From NCBI GenBank assembly GCA_019347995.1, contig JAHWKH010000167.1:1-5968 (forward strand): a DNA stretch of 5,968 nucleotides. Direction: 5' to 3'. This DNA comes from Gemmatimonadota bacterium. GTDB lineage: Bacteria > Gemmatimonadota > Gemmatimonadetes > Longimicrobiales > UBA6960. Of the stretch, positions 1-5,660 are shown piece after piece. Positions within the stretch are counted from its first letter, which is position 1. Every line of letters begins with the position of its first letter. The notes beneath the pieces are model-generated. The model saw nothing but the letters and a program-made list of their open reading frames with translations, searched no databases and was not told the DNA's origin. Position numbers and translations under genes: made by a program.

Positions 1-935
1 CCGACCCCGCCGCGTACGACTCGGCCATGGCCCGGGCCGTGGAGCGCTTCCAGCGCAGGCACGGCATCGTGCCCGACGGCACCGTCGGCGCCGAGACCCG
101 CGCGGCCATGAACGTCCCCGTGGAGGATCGGATCCGCTCCATCAAGCTCAACCTGGACCGCTGGCGCTGGCTGCCCCGGGATCTGGGCGAGCACTTCGTC
201 ATGGTGAACGTGGCCGGCCAGGAGATGGCGGTGGTCCGGGACGGTGAGCCTGCCCTCACCATGAACGTCATCATCGGCGAGGTGGCCAACCAGACGCCCA
301 TCTTCCAGGACACCATGGAGCACATTGTGGTGAACCCGTACTGGAACGTCCCCCAGTCGATCGCGGAGGAGGAGCTCTGGCCCAAGGTGGAGCGCGACCC
401 GACTTACCTGGCGCGCAACGACTACGAGGTGGTGGGCAGCGGTGACGCCCGCCGCATCCGGCAGAAGCCCGGACGGAGCAACGCGCTCGGGCACGTGAAG
501 TTCCTGTTCCCCAACGACCTGAACATCTACCTGCACGACACGCCCACCGGCCATCTGTTCTCGCGCTCGGCCCGGGCGTTCAGCCACGGCTGCATCCGCC
601 TGGAGCGGCCCGACGACCTGGCGCGCTACCTGTTCACCCACGCCACCGACCGCGGCGCCGACGAATACGACGCCCTGCGCGCCCGCAGTACGGAGCAGTG
701 GGTCAACCTCAGCGAGAAGCTGCCGGTCTACGTCCTCTACTTCACGGCGTGGGCCGACGAGGAGGGCAATACGCGCTTCTACCCGGACGTCTACGCGCGC
801 GACCGGGCCATGGACACGCTGGCGCGGGCGAAGCTGGACGGGGAGGCCGATGCGGCCGCGGGCGCGGTCGGCGCGCCGGCCGAGGACCCGGGAGCCGTGG
901 ACGTGGCGGCCGGAGGCGCGCCCCCCAGCGGCTGA
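1..935 (+). CDS. YcbB-type L,D-transpeptidase, 3' part (5' end outside window)
   Basis: This enzyme forms 3-3 cross-links or attaches proteins to peptidoglycan in the periplasm, using a cysteine nucleophile. The frame is open from base 3, so the true start lies upstream. Numbering from the internal ATG at 27, the first 30 or so residues are the end of a peptidoglycan-binding (PG_binding_1) domain (AVERFQRRHGIVPDG). The family signature LNLDRWRWLP follows at 41-50. The YkuD catalytic domain spans about 55-205, with NPYWNVPQSI (103-112), NALG.VKF (152-159), IYLHDTP (H170) and the active-site motif SHGCIRL (H187, C189, R191). All expected catalytic residues are present. About 60 residues after the domain finish in an Ala/Gly/Pro-rich tail (272-302) of low complexity. 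YcbB proteins are usually 500 or more residues long, so the signal peptide and N-terminal domain are missing here only because the window begins inside the gene. Family assignment is firm; the exact paralogue is not. Confidence 0.95.
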   Translation, partial: DPAAYDSAMARAVERFQRRHGIVPDGTVGAETRAAMNVPVEDRIRSIKLNLDRWRWLPRDLGEHFVMVNVAGQEMAVVRDGEPALTMNVIIGEVANQTPIFQDTMEHIVVNPYWNVPQSIAEEELWPKVERDPTYLARNDYEVVGSGDARRIRQKPGRSNALGHVKFLFPNDLNIYLHDTPTGHLFSRSARAFSHGCIRLERPDDLARYLFTHATDRGADEYDALRARSTEQWVNLSEKLPVYVLYFTAWADEEGNTRFYPDVYARDRAMDTLARAKLDGEADAAAGAVGAPAEDPGAVDVAAGGAPPSG

Positions 936-962
936 CGACCAGGGTCTCCGGCGATCCGATCC

Positions 963-1000
963 GGTGAGGCGCTCCGCCACGAGCCGTGGGGCGCCTCACC
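963..1000 (+). terminator. GC-rich hairpin after the L,D-transpeptidase gene (terminator-like)
   Basis: GGTGAGGCGC (963-972) is the exact reverse complement of GCGCCTCACC (991-1000). The 10-bp stem can be extended by weaker inner pairing. It begins 27 bases after the transpeptidase stop codon. No T-run follows, so it is not a textbook intrinsic terminator. It could end transcription weakly, protect the 3' end, or be an attenuator for the operon downstream. Confidence 0.5.
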
Positions 1001-1039
1001 GCTTGCCGCCTCCCGGGCGGCCGGGCACATTCGCTGCCC

Positions 1040-1552
1040 ATGATGCCCAGCGACGACGATCGCTCCACGCGCGCGTCCCCCTCCGACGCGCCCGGAGAGC
1101 GCCTCCTGCGGACCTGGTCCACGCTCGAGGCGCTTCCGGGCGGCCGCTGGCTCTTCAGCCGCCTGCTGGGCCGGATGGTGCCGTACACGGGAAGCCTCGG
1201 CGCGCGGGTGGAGGCGCTGGAGCCGGGCCACGCCCGGGTGTCGCTGCGCGACCGCCGCCGCGTCCGCAACCACCTGCGCTCGGTCCACGCCGTCGCGCTC
1301 CTGAACCTCGGGGAGCTGGCCACCGGACTGGCGGTGGTGGGCGCCCTGGGTCCGCGGCGCCGGGGCATCGTCGTCCACCTGGGAGCCCGCTACGTCAGGA
1401 AGGCTCGCGGGACCCTCGTGGCCGAGGCGCGCGTGGCGGAGATCCCCGACGAAGGACCTGTGCGGGTCTCGGCGCCCATCCGGGACGCGAACGGTGAGGA
1501 GGTGGCGGTGGTCACCGCCGAGTGGCGGATCGGCCCGGTGCCCGTCCGTTGA
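1040..1552 (+). CDS. DUF4442 / hotdog-fold thioesterase-like protein
   Basis: This 170-residue protein resembles the DUF4442 branch of the hotdog superfamily (PaaI-like acyl-CoA thioesterases). The key segment is [20 protein letters not shown] (residues 76-95), which matches the family's long central helix with Asn77, His83 and Glu92 in the usual places for the active-site region. Beta-rich segments flank it ([17 protein letters not shown] before; GTLVAEARV and [10 protein letters not shown] after). The likely role is hydrolysis or binding of an acyl thioester in the cytoplasm; the substrate is unknown. There are two adjacent ATGs (1040, 1043) and neither has a clear Shine-Dalgarno site. A GTG at 986 would add 18 residues but lies inside the preceding hairpin, so I reject it. 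The stop overlaps the next gene's TTG start. Confidence 0.8.
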   Translation: MMPSDDDRSTRASPSDAPGERLLRTWSTLEALPGGRWLFSRLLGRMVPYTGSLGARVEALEPGHARVSLRDRRRVRNHLRSVHAVALLNLGELATGLAVVGALGPRRRGIVVHLGARYVRKARGTLVAEARVAEIPDEGPVRVSAPIRDANGEEVAVVTAEWRIGPVPVR

Positions 1553-2577
1553 GTCGCGACACGGCCCTCACCCGGCACGCGGGCATCGACGTACCGCTCA
1601 TCTGCGGCGCCATGTACCCCTGCTCGAATCCCGAGCTGGTGGCCGCGGCGTCTGCGGCCGGCGCCCTCGGCGTCGTCCAGCCCGTCTCCCTGACCTTCGT
1701 CCACGGACACGACTTCCGGGAGGGTCTGCGCCTCATCCGGCGCCTCACCGACCGGCCGATCGGCATGAACGCCCTCATCGAGGCGTCCTCGAGCGCCTAT
1801 CGGAAGCGGATGGAAGCGTGGGTGGACGTGGCGCTGGAAGAGGGGGTTCGCTTCTTCGTCACGTCGCTGGGCAATCCCCGCTGGGTCGCGGAGCGGGCGC
1901 ATGCCGCCGGGGGCGTGGTCTACCACGACGTGACGGAGCGGAAATGGGCCCTCAAGGCCCGCGACGCCGGCGTGGACGGCTTCATCGGCGTCAACCGCCG
2001 GGCGGGAGGCCACCCCGGACCCCTGGACGCCCGCCCGCTCCTGGACGACGTGGGCGACCTCGGCCTTCCGGTCGTCTGCGCCGGGGGGATCGCGACGGGC
2101 GACGCCTTCGCCGAGGTCCTGGCGATGGGCTACGCCGGGGTCCAGATGGGGACGCGCTTCATCGCGACCACGGAGTGCCGCGCCAGCGACGCCTACAAGC
2201 GGGCCATCGTCGAGGCCGGCGAGGACGACATCGTGTGGACGGAGCGCATCTCGGGCGTCCCGGTGGCGGTCATCGACACCCCCTACGTGCGCCGCCTGGG
2301 GCTGAAGGCGGGACCCTTCGCCCGCTGGATGCTGCGGGGGCGCACGCGCACGCACCTCATGCGCAGCGTCTCCACCCTCCGTTCCCGCTGGCAGCTCCGA
2401 CGCGCGGCCTTGATCGAGGACGCCGTGGGGTACTGGCAGGCGGGACGCACGGTGGCCGGAAACCACCCGGTGGAGGCGGTGGCGACCCTCGTCGCGCGCT
2501 TCCGCCACGCCCTCGCCCGGACCCCGGAGCCATCCGGGCCAGGCACGAAACCCTCCCGACCGGACGCGTCATCATGA
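1549..2577 (+). CDS. Nitronate monooxygenase-like FMN flavoprotein (2-nitropropane dioxygenase family)
   Basis: This 342-residue TIM-barrel flavoprotein belongs to the NMO/COG2070 family, whose characterised members oxidise alkyl nitronates using FMN and O2. Numbered from the TTG at 1549, the N-terminal strand is [19 protein letters not shown], corresponding to the usual 'P.IqGgM' start. The catalytic-loop motif AGGHPG has the expected His at 155, preceded by GVN (Asn149). The phosphate-binding segment [10 protein letters not shown] (178-187) and the signature [11 protein letters not shown] (197-207) are both present. The C-terminal 70 residues are Arg-rich and helical, closing with a short disordered tail. 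The family normally begins just before the ALTRHAGI segment, and the TTG overlaps the previous stop as TTGA, so I prefer that start. A GTG at 1522 would add nine residues and cannot be excluded. True substrates for this branch are not known; nitronate oxidation is inferred from the family. Confidence 0.88.
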   Translation: MSRDTALTRHAGIDVPLICGAMYPCSNPELVAAASAAGALGVVQPVSLTFVHGHDFREGLRLIRRLTDRPIGMNALIEASSSAYRKRMEAWVDVALEEGVRFFVTSLGNPRWVAERAHAAGGVVYHDVTERKWALKARDAGVDGFIGVNRRAGGHPGPLDARPLLDDVGDLGLPVVCAGGIATGDAFAEVLAMGYAGVQMGTRFIATTECRASDAYKRAIVEAGEDDIVWTERISGVPVAVIDTPYVRRLGLKAGPFARWMLRGRTRTHLMRSVSTLRSRWQLRRAALIEDAVGYWQAGRTVAGNHPVEAVATLVARFRHALARTPEPSGPGTKPSRPDASS

Positions 2578-3476
2578 TCCGCAGCGTGTCGATCCTCTCC
2601 CTCCTCGTGATCCTCCTCGCCCCCGCCGTCCAGGGACAGGCGCAGGGGCTGAAGGTCTACATCTCCGCCGACATGGAGGGCGTGGCCGGCGCCGTCACCG
2701 GCGAGCAGCTCGGACCTTCGGGGTTCGAGTACGGCCGCTTCCGCGAGTTCGTCACGGAGGAGGTCAACGCCGCCATCCGGGCCGCCCGGGCGGCCGGGGC
2801 CACCGAGTTCGTCGTGAGCGACAGCCACGGCAACGGGCAGAACCTCCTTCTGGAGCGGCTGCCCCAGGACATCACCGTGGTCCGCTCCTGGCCGCGGCCC
2901 CTCATGATGATGGAGGGCGTGGACGAGAGCTTCGACGCCGCCCTCTTCATCGGGTATCACGCCAGCACCACCAATCCGCGAGGCGTCCGGGCCCACACGC
3001 TCTCGTCGGCCACCCTCGCCGCCGTGCGGCTCAACGGACGGGAGATGAGCGAGGCCGGCATCAGCGCCGCCATCGCCGGCCACTTCGGCGTGCCGGTGGT
3101 CATGATCTCGGGCGACGACGCGGCCGTGGACGAGGCGCGCGCCATGATCGGAGACGGGCTGGTCGGCGCGGTGGTCAAGTGGAACCTCGGCTTCCATTCG
3201 GCCCGGACGCTCCTCCCCGAGGCCGCCCGTGACATCATCGCCGAGGCGGCCCGACGCGGCGTCGAGACCCGCTCCGACGTGGAGCCCTTCCGTCTCGATC
3301 CGCCCCTGGTGCTGGATCTCACGTTCAAGAGCTACATGCCGGCCCAGGTGCTGGCGTATCTGCCCAACGTGGAACGGGTCGACGCCCACACCGTCCGCTT
3401 CGTGGGACGGGACATGCCCGAGGTGTCCGCGTTCCTCGAGTTCGCCATGACCTACTCCCCGTCCCTGACGCCCTGA
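2574..3476 (+). CDS. Exported M55-family zinc D-aminopeptidase (DppA-like)
   Basis: This 300-residue protein is related to Bacillus subtilis DppA, a zinc-dependent D-aminopeptidase. The zinc ligands of DppA (Asp8, Glu10, His60, His104, Glu133) and its catalytic His115 appear to map here to Asp33 and Glu35 (SADMEGVAG), His85 (SDSHG), His129 (GYHAS), Glu160 (SEAGI) and His141 (RAHTLS). The spacing of the first four is identical. Residues 1-23 look like a Sec signal peptide: Arg3, then a Leu/Ile/Val core, then a GQA cleavage site before Gln24. The enzyme is therefore probably periplasmic, unlike cytoplasmic DppA. The frame runs open far upstream, but homology and the signal peptide begin at ATG 2574. 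That ATG overlaps the preceding stop as ATGA, with no separate Shine-Dalgarno site, implying translational coupling. Likely substrates are short peptides with an N-terminal D-residue, possibly cell-wall derived (inference). Confidence 0.92.
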   Translation: MIRSVSILSLLVILLAPAVQGQAQGLKVYISADMEGVAGAVTGEQLGPSGFEYGRFREFVTEEVNAAIRAARAAGATEFVVSDSHGNGQNLLLERLPQDITVVRSWPRPLMMMEGVDESFDAALFIGYHASTTNPRGVRAHTLSSATLAAVRLNGREMSEAGISAAIAGHFGVPVVMISGDDAAVDEARAMIGDGLVGAVVKWNLGFHSARTLLPEAARDIIAEAARRGVETRSDVEPFRLDPPLVLDLTFKSYMPAQVLAYLPNVERVDAHTVRFVGRDMPEVSAFLEFAMTYSPSLTP

Positions 3477-3479
3477 AAC

Positions 3480-3504
3480 GCCCCTCGTGCGCCGCGCGCG
3501 GGGC
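3480..3504 (+). terminator. Hairpin just after the M55 stop (terminator-like)
   Basis: GCCCC (3480-3484) pairs with GGGGC (3500-3504). After one mismatch the stem continues with five more pairs (3486-3490 with 3494-3498, one of them a G-T wobble) and a 3-base loop. It starts four bases after the M55 stop codon. No T-tract follows, so termination is plausible but unproven. It separates the three-gene unit from the lipoprotein promoter region. Confidence 0.4.
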
Positions 3505-3528
3505 TCCCGCCTCGGCGCGGGCGTGGCG

Positions 3529-3545
3529 CTGGCACGCGATCTGCT
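3529..3545 (+). promoter_or_regulatory. Candidate sigma-54 (-24/-12) promoter for the lipoprotein gene
   Basis: CTGGCACGCGATCTGCT matches the sigma-54 consensus YTGGCACGrNNNTTGCW. The -24 element TGGCACG is complete, and the invariant GG (3531-3532) and GC (3543-3544) are separated by exactly 10 bases. The two differences are at the r position and the first T of TTGC. Transcription would start near 3556, giving a leader of about 58 bases. I see no sigma-70-like alternative in this gap. No enhancer-binding site could be identified. Confidence 0.45.
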
Positions 3546-3558
3546 CCTCTCTCCGGCA

Positions 3559-3575
3559 GGGACGAATGTCGTCCC
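3559..3575. promoter_or_regulatory. 17-bp palindrome in the lipoprotein gene leader
   Basis: GGGACGA (3559-3565) and TCGTCCC (3569-3575) are a perfect 7-bp inverted repeat around ATG. It lies about 40 bases before the start codon and right at the predicted sigma-54 transcript start. It could be a 5' stem-loop that stabilises the mRNA or a repressor operator. A further GACGA follows at 3576-3580. Confidence 0.35.
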
Positions 3576-3599
3576 GACGAACACCGAGAGACCACAATC

Positions 3600-3604
3600 G
3601 AGGG
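3600..3604 (+). promoter_or_regulatory. Shine-Dalgarno site of the lipoprotein gene
   Basis: GAGGG lies nine bases before ATG 3614. This supports 3614 as the start over the in-frame ATG at 3566, which sits in the loop of the palindrome and would place charged residues ahead of the signal peptide. Confidence 0.65.
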
Positions 3605-3613
3605 TCCCATACC

Positions 3614-4297
3614 ATGCAGATCAGCGCGAAGCGGAGCGGAGTGATCGTTGCCCTGACGGCCTTTTTGGCCGTCGGAGCCAGCGGTTGCGCAAGCCTGAAC
3701 AGGACCGAGGAAGGCGCCATCATCGGGGCCGCCACCGGCGCCGCCGTGGGTGGTGCCGTCGGGAAGTGGCAGGGGTCCACGACCAAGGGCGCCATCATCG
3801 GCGCCGTCGTGGGCGGCGCCGCCGGCGCGGTCATCGGCCGCCAGATGGACAACCGGGCCGAGGAGCTGGAGGCGGAGCTGGAGAACGCCGAGGTCGAGCG
3901 CGTGGGCGAGGGCATCCTCGTCACCTTCGACTCGGGAATCCTCTTCGACTTCGACTCCTACCGGCTGCGCCCCGCCGCCCGGAGCAACCTCTCCGAGCTG
4001 GCGAGCACGCTGAACGAGATGCCTGAGACCGAGGTGCTCATCGGCGGTCACACCGACTCGGTGGGCTCGGACGACTACAACTACACGCTCTCGGAGCAGC
4101 GGGCGCAGAGCGCCGCCGACTACCTGATGTCGCTGGGGATCTCCGGCTCCAGGATCAACATCGTCGGGCTGGGCGAGAGCGAGCCGGTGGCCAGCAACGA
4201 GACGTCCGCGGGACGCCAGGAGAACCGGCGCGTCGAGGTGGCGATCTACGCCAGCGAGGAGTACCGGGAGGAGCTGCGGAGGCGGCACGGCGGCTGA
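3614..4297 (+). CDS. OmpA-domain outer-membrane lipoprotein with glycine zipper
   Basis: This 227-residue protein probably anchors the outer membrane to peptidoglycan. Residues 1-24 form a lipoprotein signal peptide (Lys6, Arg7, then a hydrophobic core) ending in ASGC. Cys25 would be the lipidated residue, followed by Ala26, which does not resemble an inner-membrane retention signal. The -3 residue of the lipobox is Ala rather than Leu, slightly off consensus. Residues 34-75 hold two glycine-zipper repeats (each beginning GAIIGA, 25 residues apart), and 79-96 form a charged, probably helical linker. The OmpA C-terminal domain spans about 101-212: ILFDFDSYRLRPAA, GGHTDSVG and LSEQRA. The diaminopimelate-binding Asp148 and Arg163 are 15 residues apart, as in Acinetobacter OmpA; NRRVEV (204-209) closes the domain. 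The architecture resembles YiaD-type lipoproteins and is shorter than Pal-plus-porin OmpA proteins. It has its own promoter-like region and terminator, so it is probably monocistronic. Confidence 0.93.
   Translation: MQISAKRSGVIVALTAFLAVGASGCASLNRTEEGAIIGAATGAAVGGAVGKWQGSTTKGAIIGAVVGGAAGAVIGRQMDNRAEELEAELENAEVERVGEGILVTFDSGILFDFDSYRLRPAARSNLSELASTLNEMPETEVLIGGHTDSVGSDDYNYTLSEQRAQSAADYLMSLGISGSRINIVGLGESEPVASNETSAGRQENRRVEVAIYASEEYREELRRRHGG
3713..3801 (+). repeat. Direct repeat encoding the glycine zipper
   Basis: The 14-base word GGCGCCATCATCGG occurs at 3713-3726 and again at 3788-3801, a 75-base (25-codon) period. It encodes the start of each GAIIGA repeat in the lipoprotein. The identity at DNA level suggests internal duplication, although shared codon preference could also give it. 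Confidence 0.7.
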
Positions 4298-4320
4298 GCC
4301 GCCGCACCCGCCCGAGCCAT

Positions 4321-4377
4321 GGAGAGGCCGCACCGGTTCATGCCGGGGCGGCCTCTTCCGTTCTCCCGCTCTTTCCA
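4321..4377 (+). terminator. Intrinsic terminator of the lipoprotein gene
   Basis: An 11-bp stem (4321-4331 with 4348-4358, one G-T wobble) continues after one mismatch into a 4-bp CCGG/CCGG stem (4333-4336 with 4343-4346) and a 6-base loop. A pyrimidine-rich, T-containing tract follows (4356-4377). It starts 23 bases after the lipoprotein stop and lies in the gap before the convergent lipid kinase gene. The T-rich side is only on the plus strand, though the stem could also slow transcription from the right. Confidence 0.8.
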
Positions 4378-4382
4378 CCCGC

Positions 4383-5297
4383 TCAGTCGGCGCCGAAGGC
4401 CGGCGCGTTCGGAGCCGTGATCACCGTGAGGGCGCCCGGGAGCACCTCGAAGGTGAGGGGCTCGCGCGTGAGGAGCTCGCCGTCGAGGTTGAACCACATG
4501 CCCGGCCGGGAGGCGATAGACGCGCGGCGGGCCTGGCGGAAGAGGATCAGGTCGTGCTCCAGGTGTCTCCCGGCGACGATGCGCGAGGCCACGCCCGTCA
4601 GCTCCCGAAGCGGCGCCAGCTTCACGACCATCACGTCGAGGAGCCCGTCATCGAGGCGCGACGCCGGCGCCACCGGGATTCCTCCGGCGGCCGTGCGCCC
4701 GTTGGCCACCACCACGTTCACGCAGTCCAGCGGGATGGGCGGCTCGCCGTCCAGGGCGAGCTCGGTATGGTAGTCGGTGAGGTCCGGGAGCACCTCCCAG
4801 GCCGATCGCAGGTAGGCCAGCGGTCCCCAGGACTGCTTCATCTGCGGCGTGAGCTCCTCGTCGACCTGCCCGCTGAAGCCGCCCGCGGCGCAGTTCACGC
4901 ACAGCCGCTCCACCCCTCCCGAGACCCGGATGACGTCCGTGGCGCGCTCCACGGCGCCCACCAGGGCCTCCAGAGCCTCGTCGAGGTCGTTGGGAAAGCC
5001 GATGGATCGGGCGAAGTCGTTGCCCGTGCCGGTGGGCAGCACGCCCACGACGACCCCCTCCCGGTGGGGGCCCACCCCGTTGACCACCTCGTTCAGGGTG
5101 CCGTCACCGCCCACCGAGAGGATTCGCGTGAAGCCCTCCTCCACCGCGGCCCTGGCGAGGGCCGTGCCCCCCGCACGGCCGTCGGTGAGACGGAACTCGG
5201 GCTCCTGGAGCGCCGGATGCTGCCGGATACGGCTCATCATGTCCGACAGGTGCCGGACGCTGCCGGACTTGGGGTTCACGATGACGCAGGTCCGCAT
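4383..5297 (-). CDS. YegS/DgkB-type diacylglycerol (lipid) kinase
   Basis: This 304-residue soluble lipid kinase (DAGK_cat superfamily) probably phosphorylates diacylglycerol or a related lipid with ATP at the inner face of the membrane, feeding phospholipid recycling. From the start: IVNPKSGS (6-13), the nucleotide-binding GGDGTLNEVVNG (63-74) and PTGTGNDFARS (88-98). The C-terminal beta-sandwich domain carries CAAGGFSGQVDEE, NGRTAAGGIPVAP and LDDGLLDVMVV, and near the end FNLDGE (Asp272, Glu274), the conserved acidic site of this family. There are no membrane helices, unlike integral-membrane DgkA. The frame is open to an ATG at 5435, but those 46 extra residues are unlike the family. Met at 5297 sits directly before the first conserved strand and has a GAGGAG site ahead, so I chose it. 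No mutations in key residues are visible. Known relatives are 290-310 residues, so it is full length. It could equally act on another lipid such as sphingosine or phosphatidylglycerol. Confidence 0.93.
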   Translation of the reverse strand: MRTCVIVNPKSGSVRHLSDMMSRIRQHPALQEPEFRLTDGRAGGTALARAAVEEGFTRILSVGGDGTLNEVVNGVGPHREGVVVGVLPTGTGNDFARSIGFPNDLDEALEALVGAVERATDVIRVSGGVERLCVNCAAGGFSGQVDEELTPQMKQSWGPLAYLRSAWEVLPDLTDYHTELALDGEPPIPLDCVNVVVANGRTAAGGIPVAPASRLDDGLLDVMVVKLAPLRELTGVASRIVAGRHLEHDLILFRQARRASIASRPGMWFNLDGELLTREPLTFEVLPGALTVITAPNAPAFGAD

Positions 5298-5300
5298 CGG

Positions 5301-5306
5301 CTCCTC
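5301..5306 (-). promoter_or_regulatory. Shine-Dalgarno site of the lipid kinase gene
   Basis: GAGGAG on the minus strand ends three bases before the ATG at 5297-5295. The spacing is short, but the match is strong, and it favours this start over the upstream ATG at 5435. Confidence 0.55.
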
Positions 5307-5398
5307 GGGGGTCGTGACGCGCTCGGCCGACGCGAGAGGATCCGGCGTCGCCACGGCCGCCTTGTGCAACGGCCATGCTAGGGACCCCGGGAGCCTGT

Positions 5399-5440
5399 CC
5401 GGGATGCCCCGAAGCGGGGCGGGCACGGCTGCCATCCCGG
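5399..5440 (-). terminator. Nested inverted repeats downstream of the purM-like gene
   Basis: CCGGGATG (5399-5406) and CATCCCGG (5433-5440) are an exact 8-bp inverted repeat. Inside lies a hairpin, CCCCG (5407-5411) with CGGGG (5415-5419) around AAG. The structure begins 20 bases after the purM-like stop on the minus strand. No T-run follows, so a terminator is possible but not certain. The rest of the gap (5298-5459) shows no promoter that I can recognise for the lipid kinase. Confidence 0.4.
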
Positions 5441-5459
5441 TCGGGCCTCGAGGAGGGGC

Positions 5460-5660
5460 CTACTCCGTCCCCGGCCTCAGCGCCGGCGTGAATCCCTCGA
5501 GGTAGACCTCGGCGGGCTCGCCGGCGGCCAGCCGCGGCCGGACGGCGGGGATGTAGGGCTCGCCATCGAGGGTGAAGGGGTAGACCACGCTGTCGTCGGC
5601 GCCCGCCGACGGCTCGCGCACCAGCAGCCAGCCGGCGCCGTCGGCGGGGAAGAAGGGCGG
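5460..5660 (-). other. Non-PurM segment at the end of the purM-like frame
   Basis: About 65 codons in frame with purM' have no PurM character. The pattern [14 protein letters not shown], then [28 protein letters not shown], resembles from memory a C-terminal beta-rich region of VWA-type or similar secreted proteins in Acidobacteriota and Gemmatimonadota. That relationship is a weak inference. The codon use looks like real coding sequence, so this may be a remnant of another gene joined to purM. Confidence 0.4.

Noticed and set aside
986..1039. GTG start at 986 for the DUF4442 protein
   Set aside because: It lies within the 963-1000 hairpin and adds residues without family similarity. The ATGs at 1040 and 1043 are better placed.
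1494..2573. A 360-residue N-terminal extension of the M55 protein in its open frame
   Set aside because: The extension is Arg/Gly/Pro-rich and overlaps the whole flavoprotein gene. A proper signal peptide begins at ATG 2574.
1390..3584. Long open frames on the minus strand opposite the flavoprotein and M55 genes (372 and 433 residues)
   Set aside because: Their products are rich in Arg, Gly, His, Asp and Ala with no recognisable motifs, as expected for shadow frames in GC-rich DNA. The plus strand carries clear conserved families.
3566..3613. ATG start at 3566 for the lipoprotein
   Set aside because: It is in the loop of a palindrome and would bury the signal peptide behind 16 mostly polar residues. 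ATG 3614 has a Shine-Dalgarno site nine bases ahead.
4554..5381. Plus-strand open frame of 275 residues opposite the lipid kinase
   Set aside because: It is low-complexity and lacks motifs; the minus strand has the complete kinase motif set.
5298..5435. Upstream ATG at 5435 for the lipid kinase
   Set aside because: The 46 extra residues are not part of the family, and ATG 5297 has a GAGGAG site directly before the conserved first strand.
5460..5660. Frameshift as the explanation for the broken purM
   Set aside because: The two other minus-strand frames over this segment read as Arg/Pro/Ser-rich noise with no PurM motifs, while the in-frame tail looks like genuine protein.
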